DNA from: Halosimplex rubrum
Lineage (GTDB): Archaea; Halobacteriota; Halobacteria; Halobacteriales; Haloarculaceae
Direction: 5' to 3'
Length of the DNA: 64,000 nt
NCBI RefSeq assembly: GCF_013415885.1
Contig: NZ_CP058910.1
Span: forward strand, 682,001-746,000
Part shown: piece by piece, positions 51,727 through 59,918 of the stretch
Layout of the letters: the number at the start of each line of letters is the position of its first letter
Position numbering within the stretch: position 1 is the stretch's first letter
Notes under the pieces: generated by a model
The model's database searches: none
What the model saw: only the letters and a program-made list of their open reading frames with translations
What the model was told of the DNA's origin: nothing
Translations under genes and position numbers: made by a program

Positions 51727-53526
51727 TTACAGCTCCGCGAACGCCAGGTCGCCCTCACGGAGCGCGTCGAGCGTCTCCGGGAGGGCCTCGACGTCGACGC
51801 GCTTCTGGGCTGTCGTGTCCCGTTCGCGGACCGTCACGGTGCCGGGTTCGCCCTCGTCGTCGTCGCGGGCCTCGCCGATGGTCGCGTAGTCGACGGTGAC
51901 GCAGAACGGTGTGCCGACCTCGTCCTGGCGGCGGTAGCGCCGGCCGATGGCGCCCGAGTCGTCGTAGGCGACCGAGAGGCCGCGCTCGCGGAGTTCGGCG
52001 GCGACCTCGCGGGCCTCCTCGCCGAGGCCGTCGCGGTCCATCAGCGGGAAGACGCCGACGGTCGTCGGCGCCACTTCCGCGGGGAGTTCGAGGAAGGTTC
52101 GTTCCTCCCCGTCGATCTCGTCCTCGCGGTAGCAGTGGTCGAGGACGGTGTACAGCGCGCGGTCGATACCGAGCGACGGCTCGACGACGTGGGGCGTGAT
52201 GTGCTCGCCGGACTCGGTGACTTCCTCGACGGCGAAGCCGGTCTGCCCGACGGGCACCTCGTGGGAGTCGCCGTCGACCTCGACGGTGACCGTCCCCTCG
52301 CCGTCGGCGTCGGTCTCGGCTTCCCGGAACGCGTCCGGATCTTCCTCGGCCAGCGCTTCGAGCGCGTCGGCCACGTCGCCGGCGGCGCCGCCGAACTCGG
52401 GCCCGAGGTAGCTCATGTCGGGGTCGACCGTGGGGCGTTCGACGGTGATCGGTTCGTCGTACTGTTTGAACACCGTGTAGTCCTCGTCGGAGTACTCGTC
52501 GTGTTTCGAGAGGTCGTAGTCCCCGCGGTAGGCGAAGCCGGCGATCTCCACCCAGTCACCCGTGACGTAGCTCTCGGCGTCCCAGCAGTCGGCAGCGTAG
52601 TGGGCGAGTTCGCCGGACAGGTGCTGGCGGAACCGGAAGCGGTCCATGTCGACGCCGATGCGCTCGTACCACTCCGTCGCGACGCCGAGGTAGTAGGCGA
52701 TCCACGGGTCGGTGACGACGCCCTCCTCGACCGCCTCCCCGATCGTCAGCTCTCGCGGCTCGCCCCCGTCGGCCTCCTGAGCCTCGGCGCTGTAGAAGGG
52801 CGCGACGACGTCCTCGACCGTCGAGAGGTCCGGTTCGTCTTCCTCGGGGTCGATGAACAGTTCGAGTTCGGCCTGCGTGAACTCCCGGACGCGCACCAGC
52901 GACTTCCGGGGGCTGATCTCGTTGCGGTAGGCCCGGCCGATCTGCGTGACGCCGAACGGAAGCTGGTTGCGGGCGTACTCGGCTAGCTGGGGGAACTCGA
53001 CGAAGATTCCCTGTGCGGTCTCGGGGCGCAGATAGCCCGGCGAGGACGAGCCGGGACCGATGTTCGTCTCGAACATGAGGTTGAAGTCCTCGACGGCCTC
53101 GCCGGCGAGGCCGGTGCCGCAGTCGGGACAGACGAGTTCGTACTCGGCGATGATCTCGCCGACGCGTTCCGGACCGAGCGCCTCGGCCTCCTCGTAGTCG
53201 GTCTCGTCCTCGACGACGTGGTCGGCGCGGTGGGACGCCCCACACTGGGGACACTCGACTATCATGTCGTCGAAGCCGTCGAGGTGGCCCGACGCCTCGA
53301 AGACTGGTTCGGGCATCACGGTGGGCGCGTCGATCTCCATGTTACCCTCGCGGACGGTGAAGCGGTCGCGCCAGGTGTCCTCGACGTTGTCTTTGAGACT
53401 GGCGCCGTTGGGGCCGAAGGTGTAGAAGCCGGAGACGCCGCCGTAGGCGCCGGCGCTCTGGAGGAAGAAACCCCTGCGCTTGGCGAGTTCGGTGAGGTCG
53501 CCGCTCCGGTCCTCGCCCTCGCTCAT
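51727..53526 (-). CDS. glyS: Glycyl-tRNA synthetase (class II, alpha2 type)
   Basis: Charges tRNA(Gly). It has 599 residues, the archaeal and eukaryotic alpha2 form. The N-terminal segment MSEGEDRSGDLTELAKRRGFFLQ starts the core; class II motifs are visible: GPNGASLKDNVEDTWRDRF, MFETNIGPGSSSPGYLRPETAQGIFVEF (motif 2 region), and GVDMDRFRFRQHLS. A zinc-binding-like cysteine pair is in CPQCGASHRAD and CPDCGTG. The anticodon domain ends the protein (TVGVFPLMDRDGLGEE). The ATG overlaps the CBS-gene stop by 4 bases (ATGA), so it is co-translated with it. Confidence 0.96.
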   Translation of the reverse strand: MSEGEDRSGDLTELAKRRGFFLQSAGAYGGVSGFYTFGPNGASLKDNVEDTWRDRFTVREGNMEIDAPTVMPEPVFEASGHLDGFDDMIVECPQCGASHRADHVVEDETDYEEAEALGPERVGEIIAEYELVCPDCGTGLAGEAVEDFNLMFETNIGPGSSSPGYLRPETAQGIFVEFPQLAEYARNQLPFGVTQIGRAYRNEISPRKSLVRVREFTQAELELFIDPEEDEPDLSTVEDVVAPFYSAEAQEADGGEPRELTIGEAVEEGVVTDPWIAYYLGVATEWYERIGVDMDRFRFRQHLSGELAHYAADCWDAESYVTGDWVEIAGFAYRGDYDLSKHDEYSDEDYTVFKQYDEPITVERPTVDPDMSYLGPEFGGAAGDVADALEALAEEDPDAFREAETDADGEGTVTVEVDGDSHEVPVGQTGFAVEEVTESGEHITPHVVEPSLGIDRALYTVLDHCYREDEIDGEERTFLELPAEVAPTTVGVFPLMDRDGLGEEAREVAAELRERGLSVAYDDSGAIGRRYRRQDEVGTPFCVTVDYATIGEARDDDEGEPGTVTVRERDTTAQKRVDVEALPETLDALREGDLAFAEL

Positions 53527-54371
53527 CGAAGCGCCTCCAGCAGGTCCATGTCCCGGACGACGCCGGTCAGGTCGTCGCCGGAGACCAGGGGGATCTGCTC
53601 GATGTCGTGTTCGATCATCAGCTGGGCGGCCTCGGTGGCGGTGCGGCGGCCGCTGATGGTGACCAGATCCGTGGTCATGAACTCCGAGACGGAGCCGGCG
53701 GGGATCTCGACGTTGCGGGTGGGCATGTACCGGGAGCCGACGGCCTTGACGCTCTCCCACTTCCAGTCGTCGTCGTCGGCGGCGAGGCTGTCGCCGGTCT
53801 CCTCCTCGCCCTCGACGACACGGGCCACGTCGATGATGTCGACCTCGGTGATCATCCCGCTGGTCTCGCCGGCGTCGTCCAGCGCGACGCCGTAGGGGGC
53901 GTCGGCGTGGGAGAGCTCCCGCTCGGCGACGGGCAGCGGCGCGCCCTCGTAGACGCAGTTGATCTCGCGCTGGGCGAGTTCGTCGACGGTCACGTCGCCG
54001 TCCACGTCACCGGTGGCGATGGCTCGGACCACGTCGGTGATGGTGACGATCCCTTCGAGTCGGCCGTCGACGACGGGGACGCGGCGGGCGCCCTCGGCGA
54101 GCATGAGCTCGGCCAGTTCCGTGAGGGTGGCGTCGGCGGCGGTGGTGGGGACCGCCTCGACGAGCATGGCGAGCTGGTCCTCGTCGGGCTGGTCGATCAG
54201 CGCGTCACGGGAGACGAGGCCGCGGAACTCCTCGCCGTCGTCGCTCTCCTTGATCACGGGGACCGACGAGAACGCCCGCTCTTGGAGATACTCGAGGACG
54301 TCGTCGCGGGTACCGGGTAACTCGACCGTGACGAGGTCCTCGCGGGGCGTCATTACGTCTGCGACGTTCAT
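53523..54371 (-). CDS. Four-CBS-domain protein
   Basis: A 282-residue soluble protein made of two CBS pairs, starting MNVADVMTPREDLVTVELPG. CBS motifs recur as VMTPRxxxVTV, GLVSRDALI, RVPVVDGRLEGIVTITDVVRAIATG, and SEFMTTDLVTISGRRTATEAAQLMIEHDIEQIPLVSGDDLTGVV. CBS pairs bind adenosine nucleotides or S-adenosylmethionine as energy sensors. The stop overlaps the glyS start (ATGA), and regulation of GlyRS or a partner is possible but not shown. The TATA-like TAAGACCTTA lies upstream of the ATG. Confidence 0.92.
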   Translation of the reverse strand: MNVADVMTPREDLVTVELPGTRDDVLEYLQERAFSSVPVIKESDDGEEFRGLVSRDALIDQPDEDQLAMLVEAVPTTAADATLTELAELMLAEGARRVPVVDGRLEGIVTITDVVRAIATGDVDGDVTVDELAQREINCVYEGAPLPVAERELSHADAPYGVALDDAGETSGMITEVDIIDVARVVEGEEETGDSLAADDDDWKWESVKAVGSRYMPTRNVEIPAGSVSEFMTTDLVTISGRRTATEAAQLMIEHDIEQIPLVSGDDLTGVVRDMDLLEALR

Positions 54372-54456
54372 AGTACAGCGTACTCCCAGCCCCAAATACT
54401 AAGACCTTACACTTCACCGCTCGCACGAGCGTCGGCGCGAAAATACCGGGTGTCGC

Positions 54457-54915
54457 TCAGTCCTCGGCGAGCGGGAGCGGCTCGTTCTCGGCGACGACCT
54501 CCAGCGCGATGTTCGTCGCGATCGACTCGATGTCGTCGTCGACGAGCAGCTCCTTGATCCGGGCGTTCAGCGACGCCGTGTCGGTGAACTTCCCGATCGC
54601 GATCACGTCCTGCGAGCCGGTGACCTCGTAGACGCCGACCATGTTGCCGGCGTCGGCCAACTCCGCGACGACCGCCTCGATCCCGCTGCCGGCCACGTCG
54701 AGGTTGAACACCGCGGTCACCGCGAACCCGAGCGCGCCGTAGTCGATGTCGGGCCGGTAGCCGTCGATGACGCCCTCGTCTTCGAGGGTCTGTACGCGCT
54801 TGGTCGCGGTCGCGGTCGCGATTCCGACCTCCGCGGCGAGTTCGTTCGCGCTCGCCCGACCGTCGGCCAGCAGCGCGTCGACCAGCCGCCTGTCCGTCTC
54901 GTCGATGTCGACCAT
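54457..54915 (-). CDS. Lrp/AsnC-family regulator of the first amt module
   Basis: A 152-residue regulator. N-terminal HTH: ETDRRLVDALLADGRASANELAAEVGIATATATKRVQTLEDEGVIDGY, described by region. The C-terminal RAM domain binds amino acids or 2-oxoglutarate: GALGFAVTAVFNLDVAGSGIE, MVGVYEVTGSQDVIAIGKF, LNARIKELL. It lies 24 bases after glnK and follows the amtB-glnK pair, so it is co-transcribed with them. A paralogue of the same type sits in the same place in the second module. It probably regulates ammonium or amino-acid genes. Confidence 0.92.
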   Translation of the reverse strand: MVDIDETDRRLVDALLADGRASANELAAEVGIATATATKRVQTLEDEGVIDGYRPDIDYGALGFAVTAVFNLDVAGSGIEAVVAELADAGNMVGVYEVTGSQDVIAIGKFTDTASLNARIKELLVDDDIESIATNIALEVVAENEPLPLAED

Positions 54916-54939
54916 TGCGCTCTCCGCCCTCCGGGTCCG

Positions 54940-55440
54940 TTAGACTGCGTCCCGGCCGGTCTTGCCCGTGCGGATCTGCGTGGCGCCCTCGACGGGCAGG
55001 ACGAACACTTTCCCGTCGCCCTTCTCGCCGGTGTTGGCGCCCTCGACGATGGCGTCGACCACGTCCTGAGCCGGGATGTCCGCGACGACGCACTCGATTT
55101 TGACCTTCTGGTGGAGGTCGACGACGTACTCCTCGCCGCGCCACTGCCCCTTTTTCGCCGGCTGGGAGCCCCGTCCCGAGACGTTCGTCACCGTCAGCGA
55201 CGGGGCGCCGATCTCCGCCAGCGCCTGCTTCACGTCGCCGAGCTTGTCGGGGCGGACGACCGCGACGACCATCTTGATCTCGCCGTCGTTGGGTTCGTCC
55301 TCGCCGCCGTCCGTGCGAATGTCGTGTTCGTTCGTGTCGATGCCGCCGTCCGTGCGAATGTCGTTGTCGGTCATGGTCGTGGTCTCCGTGTTCGCGTGGT
55401 CGTCCGTCTCGATGTCGTCGGTCCCCGTGTCGTCGTTCAT
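54940..55440 (-). CDS. glnK: PII nitrogen-signalling protein GlnK with N-terminal extension
   Basis: PII trimer that binds ATP, ADP and 2-oxoglutarate and blocks AmtB. The PII core starts near residue 56 ([25 protein letters not shown]). Visible motifs: [28 protein letters not shown] (T-loop), [19 protein letters not shown] (B-loop) and the C-terminal Arg pair. The T-loop Tyr/Gly of uridylylated enterobacterial PII is not conserved as such. About 55 extra residues precede the core, containing a repeated IRTDGG from a 22-bp DNA repeat. Start ATG 55440 lies three bases after the amtB stop; a shorter start at 55374 is possible. Confidence 0.9.
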   Translation of the reverse strand: MNDDTGTDDIETDDHANTETTTMTDNDIRTDGGIDTNEHDIRTDGGEDEPNDGEIKMVVAVVRPDKLGDVKQALAEIGAPSLTVTNVSGRGSQPAKKGQWRGEEYVVDLHQKVKIECVVADIPAQDVVDAIVEGANTGEKGDGKVFVLPVEGATQIRTGKTGRDAV

Positions 55441-55443
55441 CGG

Positions 55444-56799
55444 TCAGTCACTCCGTTCGTCCGTCGTGCGTTCGGCGGGGACGGGGGTCTCGCCGCTCAC
55501 GAACCCACCGTCGGCGACCGCGGCGCCCTCGTCGCCGAACTCGGGGTAGGTCTCGACGCCGTGTTCGCTCACGTCGAGGCCCTCCTGCTCGTGTTCGCGG
55601 CTGACGCGGGCCTGACCGAGCGCCTTGAGGACGCCCCAGACGAGGCCGGTCATCACGACCGTCCAGGCGACGATGACGACGACGCCGGTCAGCTGGGCGA
55701 GGAACATGTTGACGCGGCTGGTGCCGCCGAGGTAGCTCGGCGCGACGACGAGCGGCAGCATGAGCGTCCCGATGACCCCCGCGCTCCCGTGGACGGGGAA
55801 CACCGCACACACGTCGTCGATGTTCAAGCGCTTCTCGACGAAGCTGAAGACGACGGGCAGCTGCGCGCCGCAGACGCCGCCGACGAGGAACGCGCCCCAC
55901 CACGAGGAGGCGTGGGGGATGGCGGTGATGCCGACGAGGCCCGCGAGCAGGCCGTTGGCGACGTAGAGGGTGTCGACCTTGCCGGTCTTGGCCCACGCGA
56001 CGCCGCCGGCGGCCATCGCGCCCGCGGCCATCGCGAGCGTGGTCGTCATCGCGACGCGGCCGAGCTGCTCGCCGAGGAAGGCGCCCTCACCGTTGAAGAT
56101 CGCCGAGGTGCCGACGTTGAAGCCGTACCAGCCGAAGGCGAGCATCAGCGTGCCGAGCACGGCGAAGGTCATCGAGTGGCCGGGGATGACGTTCGCGGAG
56201 CCGTCGTCGTTGAACCGACCGATGCGGGGGCCGAGCACCCACGCGGCGGTGAGGCCGGCGATGCCGCCCATCGCGTGGACGACCGTCCCGCCGGCGAAGT
56301 CGTCGAAGGCGACGCCGAACGTCGAGCCGACGAACCCGTCGATGCCGAGCAGGCCGGCGTCGTACCAGGCCATCCCGGAGACGACCGGGTAGATGACCGC
56401 GGCCAGCAGGAACGTGTACGTCACGTAGGCGCGCAGCTTCGCGCGGCCCGCGACGGCACCCGAGACGATGGTCGCGGCGGTCATCGCGAAGACGGCGCCG
56501 TAGAGCCAGTCGATCCAGCCCGTGCCGCTGGAGCCGAACGCCGGCGCGAAGCCGCCGCCACCGACGGCGCTGTCGACCCCGGCACCTATCAGGAAGAACA
56601 CCGAAACCCCGACCGACCAGGTCAGCAGGTTCTTGGTCAGCTGGTTCGAGACGTTCTTCGAGCGCACCTGGCCCGCCTCCAGCATGGCGAAGCCGGCGTG
56701 CATGAAGAAGATGAGGAACGTCACGACCAGTACCCACGTGTAGTTGATCGCGTCTATCAGCGTCTGGGTCTCCGTCTGCAAGGCGGTGAGTTCGAGCAT
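55444..56799 (-). CDS. amtB: Ammonium transporter AmtB, module 1
   Basis: Ammonium channel of the plasma membrane, 451 residues from ATG 56799 (MLELTALQTETQTLIDAINY). About eleven hydrophobic helices; the first contains WVLVVTFLIFFMHAGFAMLEAGQVRSKN, with the F/M-A-G-F-A-M signature. The twin-His region and conserved Asp follow in the pattern DFAGGTVVHAMGGIAGL and AIPHASSWWG. The C-terminal tail (REHEQEGLDVSEHGVE) contacts GlnK. GlnK follows with 3 bases between. The promoter has a TATA-like CCCTTATACG at about 56905-56912 and a TCCGAA-CGT-TTCGGA palindrome at 56860-56874. Confidence 0.95.
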   Translation of the reverse strand: MLELTALQTETQTLIDAINYTWVLVVTFLIFFMHAGFAMLEAGQVRSKNVSNQLTKNLLTWSVGVSVFFLIGAGVDSAVGGGGFAPAFGSSGTGWIDWLYGAVFAMTAATIVSGAVAGRAKLRAYVTYTFLLAAVIYPVVSGMAWYDAGLLGIDGFVGSTFGVAFDDFAGGTVVHAMGGIAGLTAAWVLGPRIGRFNDDGSANVIPGHSMTFAVLGTLMLAFGWYGFNVGTSAIFNGEGAFLGEQLGRVAMTTTLAMAAGAMAAGGVAWAKTGKVDTLYVANGLLAGLVGITAIPHASSWWGAFLVGGVCGAQLPVVFSFVEKRLNIDDVCAVFPVHGSAGVIGTLMLPLVVAPSYLGGTSRVNMFLAQLTGVVVIVAWTVVMTGLVWGVLKALGQARVSREHEQEGLDVSEHGVETYPEFGDEGAAVADGGFVSGETPVPAERTTDERSD

Positions 56800-57167
56800 G
56801 TGTTGTGTGATTGTGGCGCCGACCGGTTTCGGATCGTTCAGTCGAACGCTGTTTTGCCCTCCGAACGTTTCGGAGAGTACGGGAGAACTGTGCGGAATCA
56901 CATCGTATAAGGGTTGGCTTTAAAATAGGGCAGATTTCAGGGATTCCGTAGACACTCGTCAAAATTATGGTAGAGTATTATCCATTTAAGGTTGTATTCC
57001 GTCCAGAAACGGTGGGTTGACACGCGTCTAATTTGGACGCTCGTAAACCGGGAAAGGCGGCAAAATCGGCCTATCAGGGGGGTAGACGCTCTCGCGCGTT
57101 CGACGTGACGATCGGACGCGAGTGGAGCGGAAAGTGATCGGCTGTGCTCAGGCCGCGGGGACGACCG
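56800..57167. promoter_or_regulatory. Gap with the amtB1 promoter
   Basis: 368 bases, more AT-rich than the surroundings. Coding-strand features: CCCTTATACG (about 56905-56912) as TATA, palindrome TCCGAA/TTCGGA around CGT at 56860-56874, and AT-rich stretches such as AATTATGG and TTATCCATTTAAGG near 56960-56990. No gene is seen. The right end is the downstream flank of the second lrp gene. Confidence 0.6.
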
Positions 57168-57632
57168 TTACTCGTCGGCGTCGACCGGGAGGCGGTCGTA
57201 CTCGCAGACGGTGTCGAGGACGATGCTCGTCCGGGCCGAGCGCACTTCGGGGTGGGTGAGCACCGACTTGATCTGGGCGTTCAGGGCTTGTGTGTTCTCG
57301 AACTTCCCGACGGCGACCACGTCGTCGCTCCCGGTGACCTCGTAGACGCCGACCATGTTGCCGGTGTCGCGCAGGTCGTCGACGACCGTCTCGAGGCCGG
57401 CGCCGTCGATGTCGAGCCGGAAGACAGCCGTGACCTCGTAGCCGAAGGCGCCGTAGTCGACCTCCGGCTGGTAGCCGTCGATGACGCCGTCCTCTTCGAG
57501 GCGCTGGAGCCGCTTGGTCGCGGTCGCGGTGGCGACCTCGGCCTGCTCGGCGAGTTCGCTCGCGCTGGCGCGCCCGTTGTCGAGCAGGGCGTCGATGATC
57601 CGCCGGTCGGTGTCGTCCAGATCAGCCGACAT
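57168..57632 (-). CDS. Lrp/AsnC-family regulator of the second amt module
   Basis: A 154-residue paralogue of the gene at 54457. HTH: DTDRRIIDALLDNGRASASELAEQAEVATATATKRLQRLEEDG; RAM domain: GYEVTAVFRLDIDGAGLET, MVGVYEVTGSDDVVAVGKF, LNAQIKSVL (given as short segments of the region). The two proteins align end to end. It lies 6 bases from glnK2. The stop ends at the promoter gap of amtB1. Its RAM residues resemble those of the first copy, so they may respond to the same ligand. Confidence 0.92.
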   Translation of the reverse strand: MSADLDDTDRRIIDALLDNGRASASELAEQAEVATATATKRLQRLEEDGVIDGYQPEVDYGAFGYEVTAVFRLDIDGAGLETVVDDLRDTGNMVGVYEVTGSDDVVAVGKFENTQALNAQIKSVLTHPEVRSARTSIVLDTVCEYDRLPVDADE

Positions 57633-57638
57633 CGAATT

Positions 57639-57992
57639 TCAGACGGCCTCTGGCCCCGACTCGCCGGTCCGGACCTGAACGGCGTCCTCGACGGGCAGGA
57701 CGAAGATCTTGCCGTCGCCGGGCTCGCCCGTCTGGGCGGCGTCGGCGATGGCGTCGACCACGTCCTGTGCGGGGATCTCGGAGACGACGCACTCGATTTT
57801 CACTTTCTGGTGGAGGTCGACGACGTACTCCTCGCCGCGCCACTGGCCCGTCTTGGCGGGCTGGGAACCACGACCGGAGACGTTCGTCACCGTCAGCGAC
57901 GGGGCGCCCGCCTCCGCGAGCGCCTGTTTCACGTCGCCGAGCTTGTCGGGGCGGACGACCGCGACGACCATCTTGATCTCGTCGTCACTCAT
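57639..57992 (-). CDS. glnK: PII protein GlnK, module 2
   Basis: A 117-residue PII protein starting [19 protein letters not shown]-loop, B-loop and C-terminus match the first copy: [24 protein letters not shown] and [19 protein letters not shown]. It lacks the N-terminal extension of glnK1. The ATG lies inside the last codons of amtB2 (8-base overlap), so translation is coupled. It should form a trimer sensing ATP, ADP and 2-oxoglutarate. Confidence 0.93.
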   Translation of the reverse strand: MSDDEIKMVVAVVRPDKLGDVKQALAEAGAPSLTVTNVSGRGSQPAKTGQWRGEEYVVDLHQKVKIECVVSEIPAQDVVDAIADAAQTGEPGDGKIFVLPVEDAVQVRTGESGPEAV

Positions 57993-59439
57993 CGGTCTCA
58001 CCCCCGTCGACCGCGGTGGACGCGTCGACTGCGGTGTCGTCCGTGACGCCGCCGTCGGTCCGAACTTCGCCGCCGTCCGCGCTCACGGCCGGGCTGTCGC
58101 GGCTGCCGCCGGCGGTGAACTCGGGGTAGACCGAGACGCCGTGTTCGCTCTCGTCGAGGCCGGCCTCCTCTTCCGCCTCGGAGACGCGCAGTCCGAAGAG
58201 GGCACCGGCGACCTTGAACGCGACGGCGGTGGCGAGGATGGTCCAGACCGCGATGACGAGACAGCCGGCGACCTGCATGATCAGCTGGTCGACGCCGAGG
58301 AACGTGTAGCCGCCCGTGCTCGTCACGCCGAAGACCGGGATGAGGATGGTCCCGATGGCGCCGGCGCTGCCGTGGACCGCGAAGACGCCGCAGACGTCGT
58401 CGATCTTCAGCGAGTCGACGACCCAGCGGTAGGTCGGCAGGACCAGCGCGCCCGCGAGGCCGCCGAGGATGACGCCGCCCCACCAGGTGACGTGGGGAAC
58501 CGCGCCCGTGACGGCGACCAGGCCGGCGAGCAGACCGTTGGCCGCCCACAGCGGGTCGGGCTTGCCCTGCCACGCGTTCGAGACGACCATGGCGGCGACG
58601 CCGCCGGCGCCCATGCCGAGGGTCGTGTTCAGGACGACCTGGCCCAGCGCGCCGCCCATGAAGGTGACGCCGGAGTCGCCCGCCGAGAGGACGGTCGCCT
58701 GCGTGCCGACGTTGAAACCGTACCAGCCGAAGGCGAGGAACATCGTGCCCAGCACCGCGAGCAGCATCGAGTGCCCGGGGATGGGCTGGCTGTTCCCGCT
58801 GGAGTCGTAGCGGCCGGCCCGCGCGCCGACCATCTTCGCGCCCACGAGACCGGCGAGGCCACCGACCATGTGGACGACCGTCGCGCCGGCGAAGTCGAGG
58901 TAGCCGACGCCGATGGCCTGCCCGAGGAACCCGTCGGCGGAGAGCAGACCGCCGGCCCACGTCATCCCCGTCACGACCGGGTAGATGACCGCCGTCATCG
59001 CCGCGGCGATGAAGACGTACGCCGAGAAGTTCATGCGCTCGGCGACCGCGCCGGAGACGATGGTCGCGGCGGTCATCGCGAAGACCGCGCCGAAGAACCA
59101 CCCGATGTACGCGCTCGGGTCGTTGACGTGGCCCCACGCACTCGCGAGGTCGAACGCCGTCCCGGGGGCGGTCAACTGCCCGACGAGGGTGCTGACCGCT
59201 GCACCGAGAGCGAAGAAGACCAGCACACCGAGCATCCAGTCGGTCATGTTCTTCATCAGGACGTTGCCGACGTTCTTCGCGCGGACCTGCCCGCTCTCCA
59301 GCAGCGCGAAGCCGGGCTGCATGAAGAAGATCAGGAAACAGACCACGAGGATCCAGACGTTGTTCACCCCGTCGGCGACCGCGCCCGGGTCCAGCTGGAG
59401 CACCGCGTCGGCCGCCGGCGCCAGCAGCGCCGCCGTCAT
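57985..59439 (-). CDS. amtB: Ammonium transporter AmtB, module 2
   Basis: A 484-residue paralogue of amtB1 with the same eleven-helix layout, starting [25 protein letters not shown]. Signature [22 protein letters not shown] in helix 1, then [17 protein letters not shown] and AVPHVTWWG with the channel histidines. The C-terminal tail is long and contains VRTDGGV. It overlaps glnK2 by 8 bases. The promoter has a TATA-like CCCTTATG at about 59557-59567 and two palindromes with TT between the arms. Confidence 0.95.
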   Translation of the reverse strand: MTAALLAPAADAVLQLDPGAVADGVNNVWILVVCFLIFFMQPGFALLESGQVRAKNVGNVLMKNMTDWMLGVLVFFALGAAVSTLVGQLTAPGTAFDLASAWGHVNDPSAYIGWFFGAVFAMTAATIVSGAVAERMNFSAYVFIAAAMTAVIYPVVTGMTWAGGLLSADGFLGQAIGVGYLDFAGATVVHMVGGLAGLVGAKMVGARAGRYDSSGNSQPIPGHSMLLAVLGTMFLAFGWYGFNVGTQATVLSAGDSGVTFMGGALGQVVLNTTLGMGAGGVAAMVVSNAWQGKPDPLWAANGLLAGLVAVTGAVPHVTWWGGVILGGLAGALVLPTYRWVVDSLKIDDVCGVFAVHGSAGAIGTILIPVFGVTSTGGYTFLGVDQLIMQVAGCLVIAVWTILATAVAFKVAGALFGLRVSEAEEEAGLDESEHGVSVYPEFTAGGSRDSPAVSADGGEVRTDGGVTDDTAVDASTAVDGGETDE

Positions 59440-59474
59440 GAGGCCGTCACCTCCGCCCCGTCGGAACGCCCCGA

Positions 59475-59567
59475 ATCATCTTGATGATCGCATACCTTTC
59501 CACCCGTTCTCACTACGTTCGTAGTGTACATCTCGATTGAGGGTCATGGAATGCTACTACATAAGGG
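59475..59567 (-). promoter_or_regulatory. amtB2 promoter with two palindromes
   Basis: CACTACG (59511-59517) TT CGTAGTG (59520-59526), and ATCATC (59475-59480) TT GATGAT (59483-59488). The TATA-like element is CCCTTATGTAG at about 59557-59567 on the coding strand. A similar palindrome lies at the same distance from the amtB1 TATA. These are candidate operators or leader hairpins. Confidence 0.55.
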
Positions 59568-59828
59568 TGTGCTTGAAAAATACGTAATTCTGAACGCATA
59601 ATGAGACGGGTGTCAGAAGTATCCCATGATATTATGGATATAAGGCCATTGTTCGTCCAGATATCTGGCCGTTCGTCCGGTCGAATCGAACGTTCGTCGA
59701 CCGGTTCGCGGGGGAACGCGGGTCGATCCGCGACGTTCGGCTCGCGCGCGGCGGTCCCAGCGGGTCGCGCGAATTGTGCCAATCCGTGGTCTTATTTACG
59801 TTGCGGAATGTCGTAAATCCGATTACGA
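59568..59828. other. AT-rich gap ahead of the transducer operon
   Basis: No gene is seen. It contains CCAGATATCTGG (palindrome near 59658), CGAACGTTCG-type arms near 59690, and the TATA element CTTATTTACG (59791-59800) of the leader peptide and transducer. Inverted 7-base arms ATTTACG (59794-59800) and CGTAAAT (59812-59818) surround 11 bases just after the TATA box. Confidence 0.6.
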
Positions 59829-59918
59829 ATGTCTGGTTATACTCCGAAGAACATACTTGCCTATGGTGGTATCGGCGCTATCGCTGTCGCTTCTGGCTCC
59901 TCGGGATCGGTACGATGA
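59829..59918 (+). CDS. Short membrane-anchor reading frame overlapping the transducer start
   Basis: ATG 59829 opens a 29-residue frame, [23 protein letters not shown] and GSVR, ending in TGA at 59916-59918. It overlaps the transducer ATG (59915) as ATGA. TATA CTTATTTACG lies about 30 bases upstream, so the frame would be leaderless. The sequence is hydrophobic. One base further on, the transducer frame continues with [14 protein letters not shown]. Together they would form one membrane helix ahead of the transducer, so this looks like the detached N-terminus of a membrane-bound transducer, or a leader peptide. Confidence 0.55.
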   Translation: MSGYTPKNILAYGGIGAIAVASGSSGSVR

